Notes under the pieces: model-generated
Seen by the model: only the letters and a program-made list of their open reading frames with translations
What the model was told of the DNA's origin: nothing
Database searches by the model: none
Assembly: GCA_013397455.1 (NCBI GenBank)
Contig: VYZB01000377.1
Coordinates: 759,449 to 823,448, forward strand
Source: Crotophaga sulcirostris
Taxonomy: Eukaryota; Chordata; Aves; Cuculiformes; Crotophagidae
Reading direction: 5' to 3'
DNA length: 64,000 nt
Part shown: piece after piece, positions 36,519 through 46,135 of the stretch
Numbering within the stretch: the stretch's first letter is position 1
How the letters are laid out: each line of letters begins with the position of its first letter
Made by a program: the position numbers and the translations under genes

Positions 36519-37582
36519 ATTACATTTGCCATCATCTAATAGTCCTCCACTAGTAGTTGCTGTGGGTTAGCTGATACACATTGACTTAATGCTTGTTGAC
36601 AACATTTTGTGTTTGCTGGACAGGGTCATTTTTGGACAGCTGAGTATGTCCTGGGAAACAGGACAAGTTCAACTGTGTAGAGCTTTCTTTCAAATGCTGA
36701 TCTCCTGGACTCATAGTTTCACCTGCTACAAAGCAGCTGAACTATACAAATTTCAAAGTAAGAATTCACAAATCTATTCTATGGTAGTTCAGATCTTCAA
36801 ATTACACAAAAGCTTAAGAAAGATACACATGTATACTAAGTAAAATAATTTGCTATTGTCCTCTTATTTCATTTCCTTAGTAGTATTTTCTGTATTGATT
36901 GTGATCTTGCAGTCTTACTTAATTTTACAGTAGTGTTCTGAGAAGGGATATGACACAAATCACACATGATTTTTACCCTCTTCTGTGTTTAGACAATTTT
37001 GTTAATTTAAAAGTAAAACCTCAAAGGACATTCAAAATATAGCTGGCATTTTGATGCTTACCTCAGCAATTACACTAATTTTCCTATTTGTCTCAGTAAA
37101 TTGGAATTATACTTCACCTTTCCATGAATATTTTCTCTCTGATTGTTTTTAATTGTTGCCTTAGGCAGTCTCAAGTTATTTCCAGTCTTCTTGTTGTCTT
37201 CTGAATTTGAAGCCTCGCTAATTATGTTTTTATGTGGTTTTCCCTTTTGGATTTATCATTTTGAGCACTGGCCACTGGGGCAAATTGATTTCTCTTTGAC
37301 TTTCCATGAAGTACTTTGATGGGTTACCTGTGGTAGACACATTATGTTAAATAGGCTTTCTGCTTTCAGGTTAAAAGATTATGATTTATATCTTAAATTT
37401 GTATGATACAGACTCTATTCTTTAAAGAAGACAGAATTTAACACCCCAATTTTCCTTCCAAGGGTGAACAATCCGGTTGAGGGCAGAAAATAGCAAATTA
37501 TCTCAAGTGATTTTTTTTTTCTTGTGTCAAAGCTTCCTTCCAAAAACAGACATTATCAAGGCAAGTTTTTTATGGTACTCAC
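36519..37582. other. AT-rich unique sequence
   Basis: No repeat or exon recognised. A short minus-strand piece near 37057-37080 has a gtaagc donor but only about 22 bases of exon and was not called. Confidence 0.55.
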
Positions 37583-37764
37583 CCAGTGTTTCAATGGCAT
37601 GTGGGGCAGCAAGCGCAGGAAGATCCTGAGAGCGCTGACACTCCAATTTCCACTCAATTTCTGTTCCACTGAGAATGGCAACCACCTTGTATTTGCAGCT
37701 CTCTCTTGCAGCACAGAGTTGAAATGACAATTCAACTGAGTTGATGACTGCTCCTATAATTGGT
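37583..37764 (-). CDS. Candidate internal exon, unrecognised host gene, 182 nt
   Basis: This is the best exon candidate in the window. On the minus strand the acceptor ctttattttcag and the donor CTGG|gtgagt flank 182 bases in which only one frame is open (one base, 60 codons, one base; both introns enter after a partial codon). The peptide begins PIIGAVINSVELSFQLCAAR, continues KYKVVAILSGTEIEWKLE and ends LPALAAPHAIETL. Alternating hydrophobic strands suggest a beta-rich domain. GC and codon use are clearly above the flanks. It needs an upstream exon ending in phase 2; the 43351-43579 candidate does so. The plus strand is open over 37524-37727, but only the minus strand has matching splice sites at both ends. 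I do not recognise the family. Confidence 0.52.
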
Positions 37765-40700
37765 CTGAAAATAAAGAAATGGCAAGCACAGGCACATTTA
37801 TTTTTTATTTTTCCTTCCAAAACCCTATGTATGCTGAGGAGGAGAACACCTGGCACCATCTTTCACCAATGTTTAACCCAGCCTCTTCTGCCTACTGTTG
37901 CCTTCCATTTTCAAGAAGTCCTCTCAAAACAGCACTCAGTTTTCCTCAGCTTCTATTATGCACTCTTCCAGTACAGTTTGTTGGAGAAGAACAGAGAATT
38001 TCACCTAGTCAAAAATCACAACGGAAATCTGTTAGTCTTCTCGGTCATGTCTAGCTTCTTACAAGTTATCGCACTAAGCACAGCTTTATACATCCTAGAA
38101 CACATTTTTATTTTTTTAATTGCTGCTAAGAAAACTTATAGTTGACAGCTTTAACTTCAAAAATGTTCCTGTGGAAAGTTAGTAGTCATTTAGGAACTAG
38201 AATAGCGTGAATATGACATAAAAATATCATAGTTTCATTTGGATATAAATGGAGAAGAAAACATTTCAACATTTTTATATCTTTATGAGGTGGAAGCTTT
38301 TCAGAACTTTTAATTTCAGGTAATTCCGCAACAGAGCCTAGAGCCTTTTGGATAATTCAAAGGAATTTAAGTGGTACTGTAAAATATCCATATTTACAAA
38401 TATATTATTAAAACCTGCTAATCAAAGTAATTTTTCCTTGTGTATTATAATTTTTAATGACTAATAGTCATTACAATATTTATCAAATGCCAGAATTAAA
38501 TAGGAATTGTGTTCTACAGCAATATATATGAAACAAAAGCTGTACCTACTGTTTTCTTTCTCATGCCTCTCATAGTACAAGAATATGAAAAAGCTGCATA
38601 CAGTTTCAGCTAGTGAAAAAAACAAAGCAAGCCATAAACTCTCACTTGGTTCCAGCTAAAATAAATAAAAATAAAATAATTAACACACTATTCTTACCAT
38701 GAAAAGCCTGTGAACTTGCAGAGTTGTTCTCCTATTAAATGGTTCTGGCGGGAAAAGAAATCGTTTCTCATAATGAGTGTTGGCCAGTTCAGGCAACGAT
38801 GTTCATGTATCATTCATACCAGTTTCAACTCAGCATTTAGACACAAATTAGGTTATTTTACTGCTCTTGTATTAGGTGAAAAATAGCTTACCAAGCTTCT
38901 ACACTTTCTTTCTGGGGACAAGAAGACCAGCTCCTTCTGAATCAATGTTCCAGGAGTTCAGTCAATACAGTTTCAAGGAAAACAGCATACACTTGACTTC
39001 TTCAGCTGACTGAAGACTGAAATTGATGGATGCCTCAAACACATTCTCAAAATCAAGCACAGTCTTATTTCAGTGGGGCTCAGGTCCATTTCCCCTCCCC
39101 GATATTTTCATTTCAGACTATAAAGTAGTGTTAAAATAACAAAAGAATCAAGTAATTAATATATTTCAAATTAATTATTATTTATATGTAAAATGTTTTC
39201 AAAAACTCAGTGAGAAGTAGAGTTCATTTTTCAGTCTGCTCATGCACTTTCTTCAAGAAATTCTCTATTGCAAGTCTTTTAATAACTTATATCATAATCA
39301 ATAAAATATTTTCATCTGTCTTTGTACCACCAAGGCATGATTTCTGGTAAAAAAATTCTGAAATTGCAATGGAGATTTATCACTGTTCTTTTTTCCTGCA
39401 AATGATGCAAACATAATTATTTGGAAATATAATTTTTAGATGAAAGTATGAAGTCTGATGAAAAGCCCTAATGAAGAAATCACAGGGGAATATATTCTAT
39501 CCATGCCTTAGCACATGCATTTTCTGGCAACTGTATGAGTATCTTTTTATTACTCTCCTAAAATCTTTGAAAGACAAAGCAACGTCTTAGGCTCCCTCCC
39601 CACATTCAGGTGTGGGCAGTGAAAGGAAGAAATTATTAGAAAAGACTTTATCAGTAAAGTTGACTTCTGTATAGTTCTAAACGAATTCCTTACTCTGCTG
39701 TTTTGTATTTGAGGACATACTGGGGCAAAGAGGGCCTTTTAGAGTCTCTTTATGAGATGGATCTAGTTTAAGAATTGCTGAATTCTTTACATGATTTTGG
39801 GGCATCTAGTTGAAACACCTCAGGATATAGTCCCACTATCAAGGTCACTTGAATCTTCTTTACAGGATCTCCAGTTACAGTCATACTTATGAGACACAAA
39901 ATGTTAATAGTCGAAGAAAACCAGTTTTTCACAAATGCAATGCTATCATTTATTTAGTGTAATCCCACAGATTATCTACATTTATAAAGAAATTAAATTT
40001 AGAAAAAGTATTCCACTTTCACACTTTTAGCACATCTTCAAGCATTGCTTTCTAAAGGAATACAAAAGGCATCATATTTTCCCTTCTATGACTGCTAATA
40101 GGGCTTTTTCTTGAATTCTTTGGGGACTGTATCAGACATCTTTTAGATACCACATAGGATGGCATCCTTATTTATATATAACCACACAGCCAAATATCTT
40201 GCTGACTGATCTACAGTACATTAGGCAGCATAAATTTATAATGCCCTGAACAAATGATATTTAGAAAATCTATGCTTACAGATGAATCTTTGAGTTATTT
40301 ACAACCATTTCTTTTTCTAACAAAGGAAAGAATTGGAAAACAATTCAAATCAGGACAATTAGCTTTAACTGTAGATTCTGCAGGGTAGGTTTTCTTTAGC
40401 TATAAGAACGTTTGGCTTGGAGGTCTATTCAGTTTATTAACAAAGTACAATAGTTAGTTGATAGAGCCATAGAAACCCTTAGACATTTCCAGCACTGTAG
40501 GATTGTAGGTTATGCTAATAAAATGGGAACACAGTCTCTCATAAAATATTATTTTATACAGACTGTTTGAGAAGAAATATCCTTCCGTTACTTCAACCTG
40601 ATTCACTTCTTAGTACAGAGCAGAGTGAGAGAAAATTTGGGTATTTTATGAAAGTTTGGAGATTCTTTATTTGTGGTGGTTGTTCATGTAATGTTAGTTG

Positions 40701-42119
40701 GTACTTTAGAAATAGTTTATTTCTCTGTGGCTTGTCTTAATTTTGTGTATAACACAATAGCCATTAGTAAGTAACTGTCACCTTAAAAGCAATTATTCAT
40801 CAGTGTTACTAGAATATGAAATGATGAGCCTTTAATACACCTGTTCAGCATTTAAACTTAAAACACAGATATGCAGTCACCTTCATTAGCCATAAATGGA
40901 ACTAGACATGTAAACAGTATGTAAAATGAAGTAAATGTTACCTCTATTTCCTTTTGTTTCCTCTCTGTATTGCAGCAGCCACTGGGGTACCCACAAGATT
41001 TAAACATATTTTCTTTTCATTTGGCTTTTGAGAGTAGCCAACTCCCATCAAGGAAGCAAGTTGTAAACAAATTCACAGAACAAACCGCCAGTTTAGCTGT
41101 TTAGAAAGGTGAAGATATTAAGAGCACTAATACATTATAATGACATAAAATCCGTACAATGGAGAGTGAAATGAGCATATGCCAACTACAATCGTGGTCT
41201 AGTGGTAGCACAATGCAGTGTCTAATGGGGAGCTGTGAGCAGAGCCTAGCAGTGCTGAGGAGGCCATTTATCTCTAGGGAAGGAAGCAGATCACTAATGG
41301 GAATCTGAAATCTTGCTGACTGAAGCAGTGTCATTGACATGCTACTGGAGAAAACAGTCTATTTTTAAAACAAACAGTAAGCAAAAGAACTATGATGTAA
41401 GGCCTTCGAGGTACAGATGATAAAAAGGAGTTTTTAAAAAAACAGGATATCTGCTACTCTCCAAAATAAATATGTTCTTTACTGTAGTGTACTTTATTTA
41501 GAATACTTGCATATTCATATTGTTCATTAGAATTTAAATGGTTTTCATTTGGATAGCATGGGTTACAATTTGTTCCACAGAGCTTGCAATGGTGATATAA
41601 TTTCCTAAGAACTGATAGCTGTCATTTTCCTTTCTTCTGCACTTTCTAATTTCACCCACCAGTGGAACAAGCTGTGTTTTATTCATAAAGCAAGGTCACA
41701 GGAAGTATTTTACAGCTTAATATTCCGTAACATTTTAACAAGCAAGACCACCCTTTAGCCCTGTTCTGTTTCTGTTATATATTTTATCCCACAGAAATAT
41801 CTGTAGCTTCAGAATGTCTGAAGAGGCATTTTAAATGAGCAAATTTTCTTCATTTCAGAGAGTACAACAGACATATGCACAGAGAAACAACTCTGCTTTG
41901 TCGTAAGACTATAATATCAATTGATTTTTTTCACTAATATGTAAAAATATCTTTTGTTGCAGAACTTAATATAACACTATTCACACCCTAGATAGCATAT
42001 ATAAAATGCAAACAACCTGAGGATCAGATCGTATTTAATGTGTTGAAACCACATCTTTGGGTCCATTCTGAAGCTGAACAAGCTACTTACAACATTTCAC
42101 AGTAGCATTCTTCAGCTGA
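37765..42119. other. Possible intron, mostly featureless
   Basis: AT-rich. A 47-nt minus-strand segment at 38698-38744 has a very good acceptor (ttcttttcccgccag) and a gtaaga donor, but joined directly to 37583-37764 it would create a stop. A 79-codon minus frame at 41101-41340 follows a good acceptor (gactgttttctccag) but lacks a donor. Confidence 0.45.
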
Positions 42120-42412
42120 GACAGTAAAGCCCATGTTCCTGCTCATCATTCAATAACAGTGGGGGCTGAGGACGTTTCTGTCCCCACAGTAGCTACCAGT
42201 ATTTCACAACTTCGCTTCCATAAGTGTTGCTTGGTCATTACCTGTGGAGATGACAGCTCTGTGGGCAAGGTTCAGATTTTCTCTTCCTGTAAATGTGCAT
42301 GAAGGAATCTTAATAAACATGACCCTTCTGGGGAAAAGCTTCACTCCTGTGGCCAAGGAGGCAGTAAGTTCAATTCCTAAAAGAAAGCATTTTCCAGGAG
42401 ACTGAGATCAAA
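42120..42412 (+). other. Overlapping coding-like frames, unrecognised
   Basis: In GC-richer sequence one plus frame is open over 42120-42302 (60 codons, including ITVGAEDVSVPTVATS). A second, offset by one base, is open from about 42193 to a TGA at 42412 (includes VNVHEGILINMTLLGKSFTP). A gtaagt donor lies at about 42365 in the second frame. The minus strand also offers a 45-nt exon-like piece at 42242-42286 with an acceptor and a gtaatg donor. Dual open frames point to a decayed coding sequence or chance; I cannot choose. Confidence 0.2.
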
Positions 42413-42655
42413 GTTGTCTATAGTGGTCCCTGCATTGTACCCTATTCAAAGCAGTGAGTTTTTTTCAGACCTGTGCAATTGATTACCTGCTCAGATGACC
42501 CATTCCTGAGCATAGGCATAAAAAGTCTGTAGAAAAATCAGCAGAAAAGACTGTATTATCCTTTCCACCTAAGGTTTGGTTCTGAAGGACAATGATGATT
42601 TCTCCTCTGAGTCTAGCCCTATTATTCTTCCTCTTTGTCTCTTTTTCTTCTCTAG

Positions 42656-42710
42656 GGATCTACAGAATCCGGAAAATGAGAGAAATGAAGCCAACAGAAC
42701 ACAGCTTTGA
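42656..42710 (+). other. Strong plus-strand 3' splice acceptor, possible last exon
   Basis: A pyrimidine tract of more than 25 bases ends at TAG just before 42656, one of the best acceptors in the window. After it one frame encodes DLQNPENERNEANRTQL and stops at TGA, which would fit a last coding exon. Another frame joins an ATG-initiated 61-codon ORF (42592-42777) with a hydrophobic, signal-like N-terminus, but that hydrophobicity comes from the pyrimidine tract. AATAAA occurs near 43585. Confidence 0.22.
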
Positions 42711-43350
42711 TTCTGGAGGGTGGTTATCTGGGTTAATTGCTTCAGTGGGAATTATTGTTAGGAAGACGCATGCATAAATCGCTGGGGAAATGATCTGAGA
42801 TAGAGTATCGGGGCTGTTTGTGACTCATCTTTAAAGACAGGCTTTCACTAAATACAAAAATAGCACAGTATCTACTCCTCCTCAGACTACTTAAATAATG
42901 GGTGAGAAGAACAGGCATTTCAAAACCCCAACACTATTATCTGTTGTGTCACGCAAGAACCACTTTAGCAGAATCTTCAGGGAATGTCATCAAGCCAGTT
43001 GCTTAAGGATAGTACACATTCCCTTAAGTGCAGCCAAAGAGTAATTTGGAAAAATGATATAATCTTTTTAGATCTTTTCTTGGTCCCTTTCTTGTGAACT
43101 CTCTGGCTTGCAAGACTCATGAGTAAAAAGGGCAACAAAATCAGATAATCCATTATTTATATATTTGATTCTTATACAGTTGTCTTTGCAGTGAGAATTC
43201 CCATTGGAACCAATATGGTTAAAAGAGTCTATCTTAAGACAATGCATAGCTTGTGACAGCAAATACTCTGCATGTTTGGTAGGCATAATTTGCTATGTTT
43301 TCTAACATCTGCAGTCAAAATGTCACATCAGAGTGACAGTTTCTTTGTAC

Positions 43351-43579
43351 TTGCAGCTAAATGAATACAGAAAGTCAACAACAAACTGTTGGGCTGAAGG
43401 CAAACAGAAGATGTTTGCTGTCCTCTCATAAAGCTCCGAATCAGTATTTTTAAGCACCGACAAATAAGGCACATAGTGTAACACAGTTAAAGATAGATCA
43501 AGACTGACCCCTTTTATGTTCAACAGAATTTTGGTGCACTTTCTCTTGCAATGTGAAGTTTTAAATACAGCCATATTGT
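43351..43579 (-). CDS. Candidate internal exon, unrecognised host gene, boundaries uncertain
   Basis: A minus-strand frame is open here for about 80 codons, with an ordinary protein composition (TKILLNIKGVSLDLSLTVLH, then ELYERTANIFCLPSAQQF). With a weak acceptor at 43580 and a weak GTAC donor at 43350 the exon would be 229 nt, entering after one base of a codon and leaving after two. The exit matches the phase required by 37583-37764, and the entry matches the exit phase of 44324-44428. A better-looking acceptor (cacattgcaag) inside the frame would start it in phase 0, matching the exit of 44110-44220 instead. The splice sites are poor, so the open frame may be fortuitous. No family recognised. 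Confidence 0.25.
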
Positions 43580-44109
43580 CTTTTTAAATAAAGTAATTTT
43601 CTATAAATACTATTCGTGTGTCTTAAGACAGTAAGACGATAACAATGAATGGATTAAGTGCTTAATGGTACTTAAAACAACAATGTCAAGCATTTAGAAA
43701 GTGCTGATGTTTTGATTAGATTGATGGAGAGAAAAAGAAAATAATTACATGGATATTATCTTACTGCATATTATTGTTTATCATAATGTGGAAATGTATA
43801 CATAAAATGCTTAGCTATTATCCCCAATAAGCTGATGCCACATTTAGGCAGGTCACCTCCAGTTAACTGTTCCCAAGATCTGACAGACAGAGTTGCGCTT
43901 TTTGGCATTTTTACAACAGAATTAATTCCTAGTGAAAATCATGCTAGTGCTCAGTTTCAGAGTTCCAACAACATTCTTTGGACTGCCAATATCTGGATCC
44001 ATTGTACAGGTTGTTTTGCTCAGTTCTTATAAATGTTAAAATTGGAAACTAAAAAAAATCCCACCTGTTCGTACACTGATGTGACCACAAGATTTACCTT
44101 CTAGTTTAC

Positions 44110-44220
44110 CTTCATCCAAAAGGAATCCAATTCAGGCCACAGTGACAAAAGCACGATAACTGGGGTGACTTGGACTTTTTCCGCAAAAGCGCACTCCTGC
44201 ACCAGTTCAACAGCAGAACT
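44110..44220 (-). CDS. Candidate internal exon, unrecognised host gene, 111 nt
   Basis: On the minus strand a pyrimidine-rich acceptor (ttactgtactcgtcttag) precedes exactly 37 open codons and AAG|gtaaac follows. The peptide begins SSAVELVQECAFAEKVQVTP and ends ELDSFWMK, alternating hydrophobic and charged residues. The other two frames contain stops. It enters and leaves in phase 0. A 103-bp gap, short but possible for a bird intron, separates it from the next candidate upstream (44324-44428), which leaves in phase 1, so the two cannot be joined as drawn. One boundary is wrong, an alternative donor is used, or the locus is decayed. Confidence 0.38.
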
Positions 44221-44323
44221 CTAAGACGAGTACAGTAACACCACCAAATCCAGTCCTGATACAGTGATAAAATATGTTCTTCTAGCATCATTTTCTCAAA
44301 AATTTACAGTAAGTTGATTTTAC

Positions 44324-44428
44324 CTCTTAAACTACTGATGTCCAAGACACCTCTTCTTGTGGGAACTCTTTCAGCAGCAGGCTCTAATACAGCCAGTCCT
44401 ACTGGCTTGTGAAAATAGGTCCTTGGCA
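44324..44428 (-). CDS. Candidate internal exon, unrecognised host gene, 105 nt
   Basis: On the minus strand the acceptor gaattacatattcag and the donor AAGAG|gtaaaa flank 105 bases with a single open frame (two bases, 34 codons, one base). The peptide includes PRTYFHKPVGLAVLEPAAER and RRGVLDISSLR. GC and codon use stand out from the flanks. Its entry phase fits the exit of 53470-53594, 9 kb upstream, giving Val at the junction. An alternative acceptor at the TAG near 44384 with a gtagtt donor would read SLLLKEFPQEEVSWTS and leave in phase 0, which would fit 44110-44220. No family recognised. Confidence 0.38.
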
Positions 44429-45584
44429 CTGAATATGTAATTCATGGTCTAACCGAAAACATGTCATGTTTAAAATATTAAAGAAAGCCTTTTAAATCTT
44501 TGGGATGTATAGTAATCTGTGGGGTTACAAGTAATTTTGGAACTTGTCCTCTGTAGAGTTGCAATTAGAAACTGATGAATATGAATAGGTTCTCTGCAGA
44601 CAAAATTCACCAAACAAAATGGCAAATACTTTTAACTGTACTCAAGCAATTTCTATTTCACTTTTGAATAGATGGCAAATTTATAGTGGCATGAAATTGC
44701 ATAATGAAGTTCGTACATAGAACACTTAGTCTTATTCTCTAACGTGTCTATTTCTTTGAGTGACATTGTTCAGTACATGCAAAAAATGTGGAAGAAATGA
44801 CTGCTTATCATTCTGAATAAATACTTTAAAAATCATCTCAACTTTCTAGTACTTTTCTTGCTTGTTTCTCTAGTAAGAAAACTATTTTAAGATTTAACAA
44901 CATAATGGAACATCCAGCAATTTTTAAAGATATTAATTCATTCAAGATTAATACACTTACAACTTATAATACAGTTTTCAGTATCTACAAACACAACATA
45001 ATAAAAATCTCATTGATTTTTATTATTAATCAGAGATGTCCAAAGCGATTTATAAAGCAATTTCTCTTAAAGGCAGCATAGAGATTGGATAAATTATCTA
45101 TATATATCATCTCAGCAGAAACTCACTGATTTTTACATATAGGTCCACTTTAAGAGCAGAACAGGGTACCAAGATTAAAATCTCTACATTTTGAAAAATA
45201 AACATGAGCAGTCCTTGGAAGTGAAACAAATTGTAAAATACCAAAACAGAACTAGGTTACTCTTTTTAAATTACTGCTTTAAATATTGCATTCTTCTTTA
45301 AAAGCATCTTCTTTAAAAACAATTCTTAAGTTAAAACAGCTGAAAAAATATATTCAACATACTGCACATATTCAAAATATAGATGCCATACCTTTCATGT
45401 CACTTGTGCACCAGTCTGAGAGCATATTGAGATAAATTACATCTATTTCAATACTAATTTGGAAAAGACCAAGCTTCACAATTCATAAATTGAGCAAATT
45501 ATCTAAAATGAAAATTAGATACACTGAGCCTTCAAAGGCAAATTGTGTTCTTGTTTGAAAGTCTGCTTGATCCATGACTTCCTT
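44429..45584. other. AT-rich unique sequence, nothing recognised
   Basis: No repeat, exon or RNA gene recognised. If the exon candidates on either side belong to one gene, this is intron. Confidence 0.55.
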
Positions 45585-45604
45585 TGTGTGTGTGTGTGTG
45601 TGTG
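45585..45604 (+). repeat. (TG)10 microsatellite
   Basis: Ten uninterrupted TG dinucleotides, the longest dinucleotide run I noticed in the window. Likely length-polymorphic. Confidence 0.95.
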
Positions 45605-46021
45605 AAGGTAGCGTAGGAGAAACACCAAATAAGTCTAGCAATTTTCTTTCAAAATATGCAAAGAGGAGAAGGACATCACTGTGTCTAGATTGTTGTTTGT
45701 ACTATTAGGTGGTCCTCTCCCTACCGTTCATATTTACAAAGGTAATTCTACTGCTGCAGAATCTAACGTCTCTCATTCTTGCAGTTTTTATAGTGGCAAT
45801 TTCTACTCTACCTCTGCAAGTGCAAGTGTGCACGAGCAATTGATATCTATGATGCATCAGTACTCACCCAAGTTGCTGGGAAGCTAGTCTGGAACAACAC
45901 AAATTATTCAGCAAGGACTGCAATAACAACAATCTTCTAAGTTTTAGCAATAGTCATTTAACAACCATATCAAATATTATAAATTAGCCACATGTCAGAA
46001 TTAGTATAGAATATATCATTA

Positions 46022-46135
46022 TTAGGTGATGAGATGGTGTTTAGGTGATGAGATGGTGTTAGTATTGGCTTATGGGTTGGACTTGATGATCTCAGAGGTC
46101 CCTTCCATCCTGGTGATACTGTGATACTGTGATAT
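46022..46135 (+). mobile_element. Short CR1 3'-terminal fragment, plus strand
   Basis: Matches the 3' UTR end of the same CR1 subfamily as 21520 and 24396: TTAGTATTGGCTTATGGGTT, GGACTTGATGATCTCAGAGG, CCTTCCATCCTGGTGATACT, ending in two and a half copies of the 8-base tail word GATACTGT. Only about 110 bp remain. A 19-bp stretch (46022-46040) is exactly duplicated in tandem at 46041-46059. Confidence 0.88.

Noticed and set aside
38698..38744. 47-nt minus-strand exon with excellent acceptor
   Set aside because: Joined to 37583-37764 in the only phase that fits, the junction makes TGA. Kept only as a note.
42592..42777. Small secreted or membrane protein with signal-like N-terminus
   Set aside because: The hydrophobic start is the translation of a splice-acceptor pyrimidine tract (Leu/Phe/Ser codons), a common artefact.
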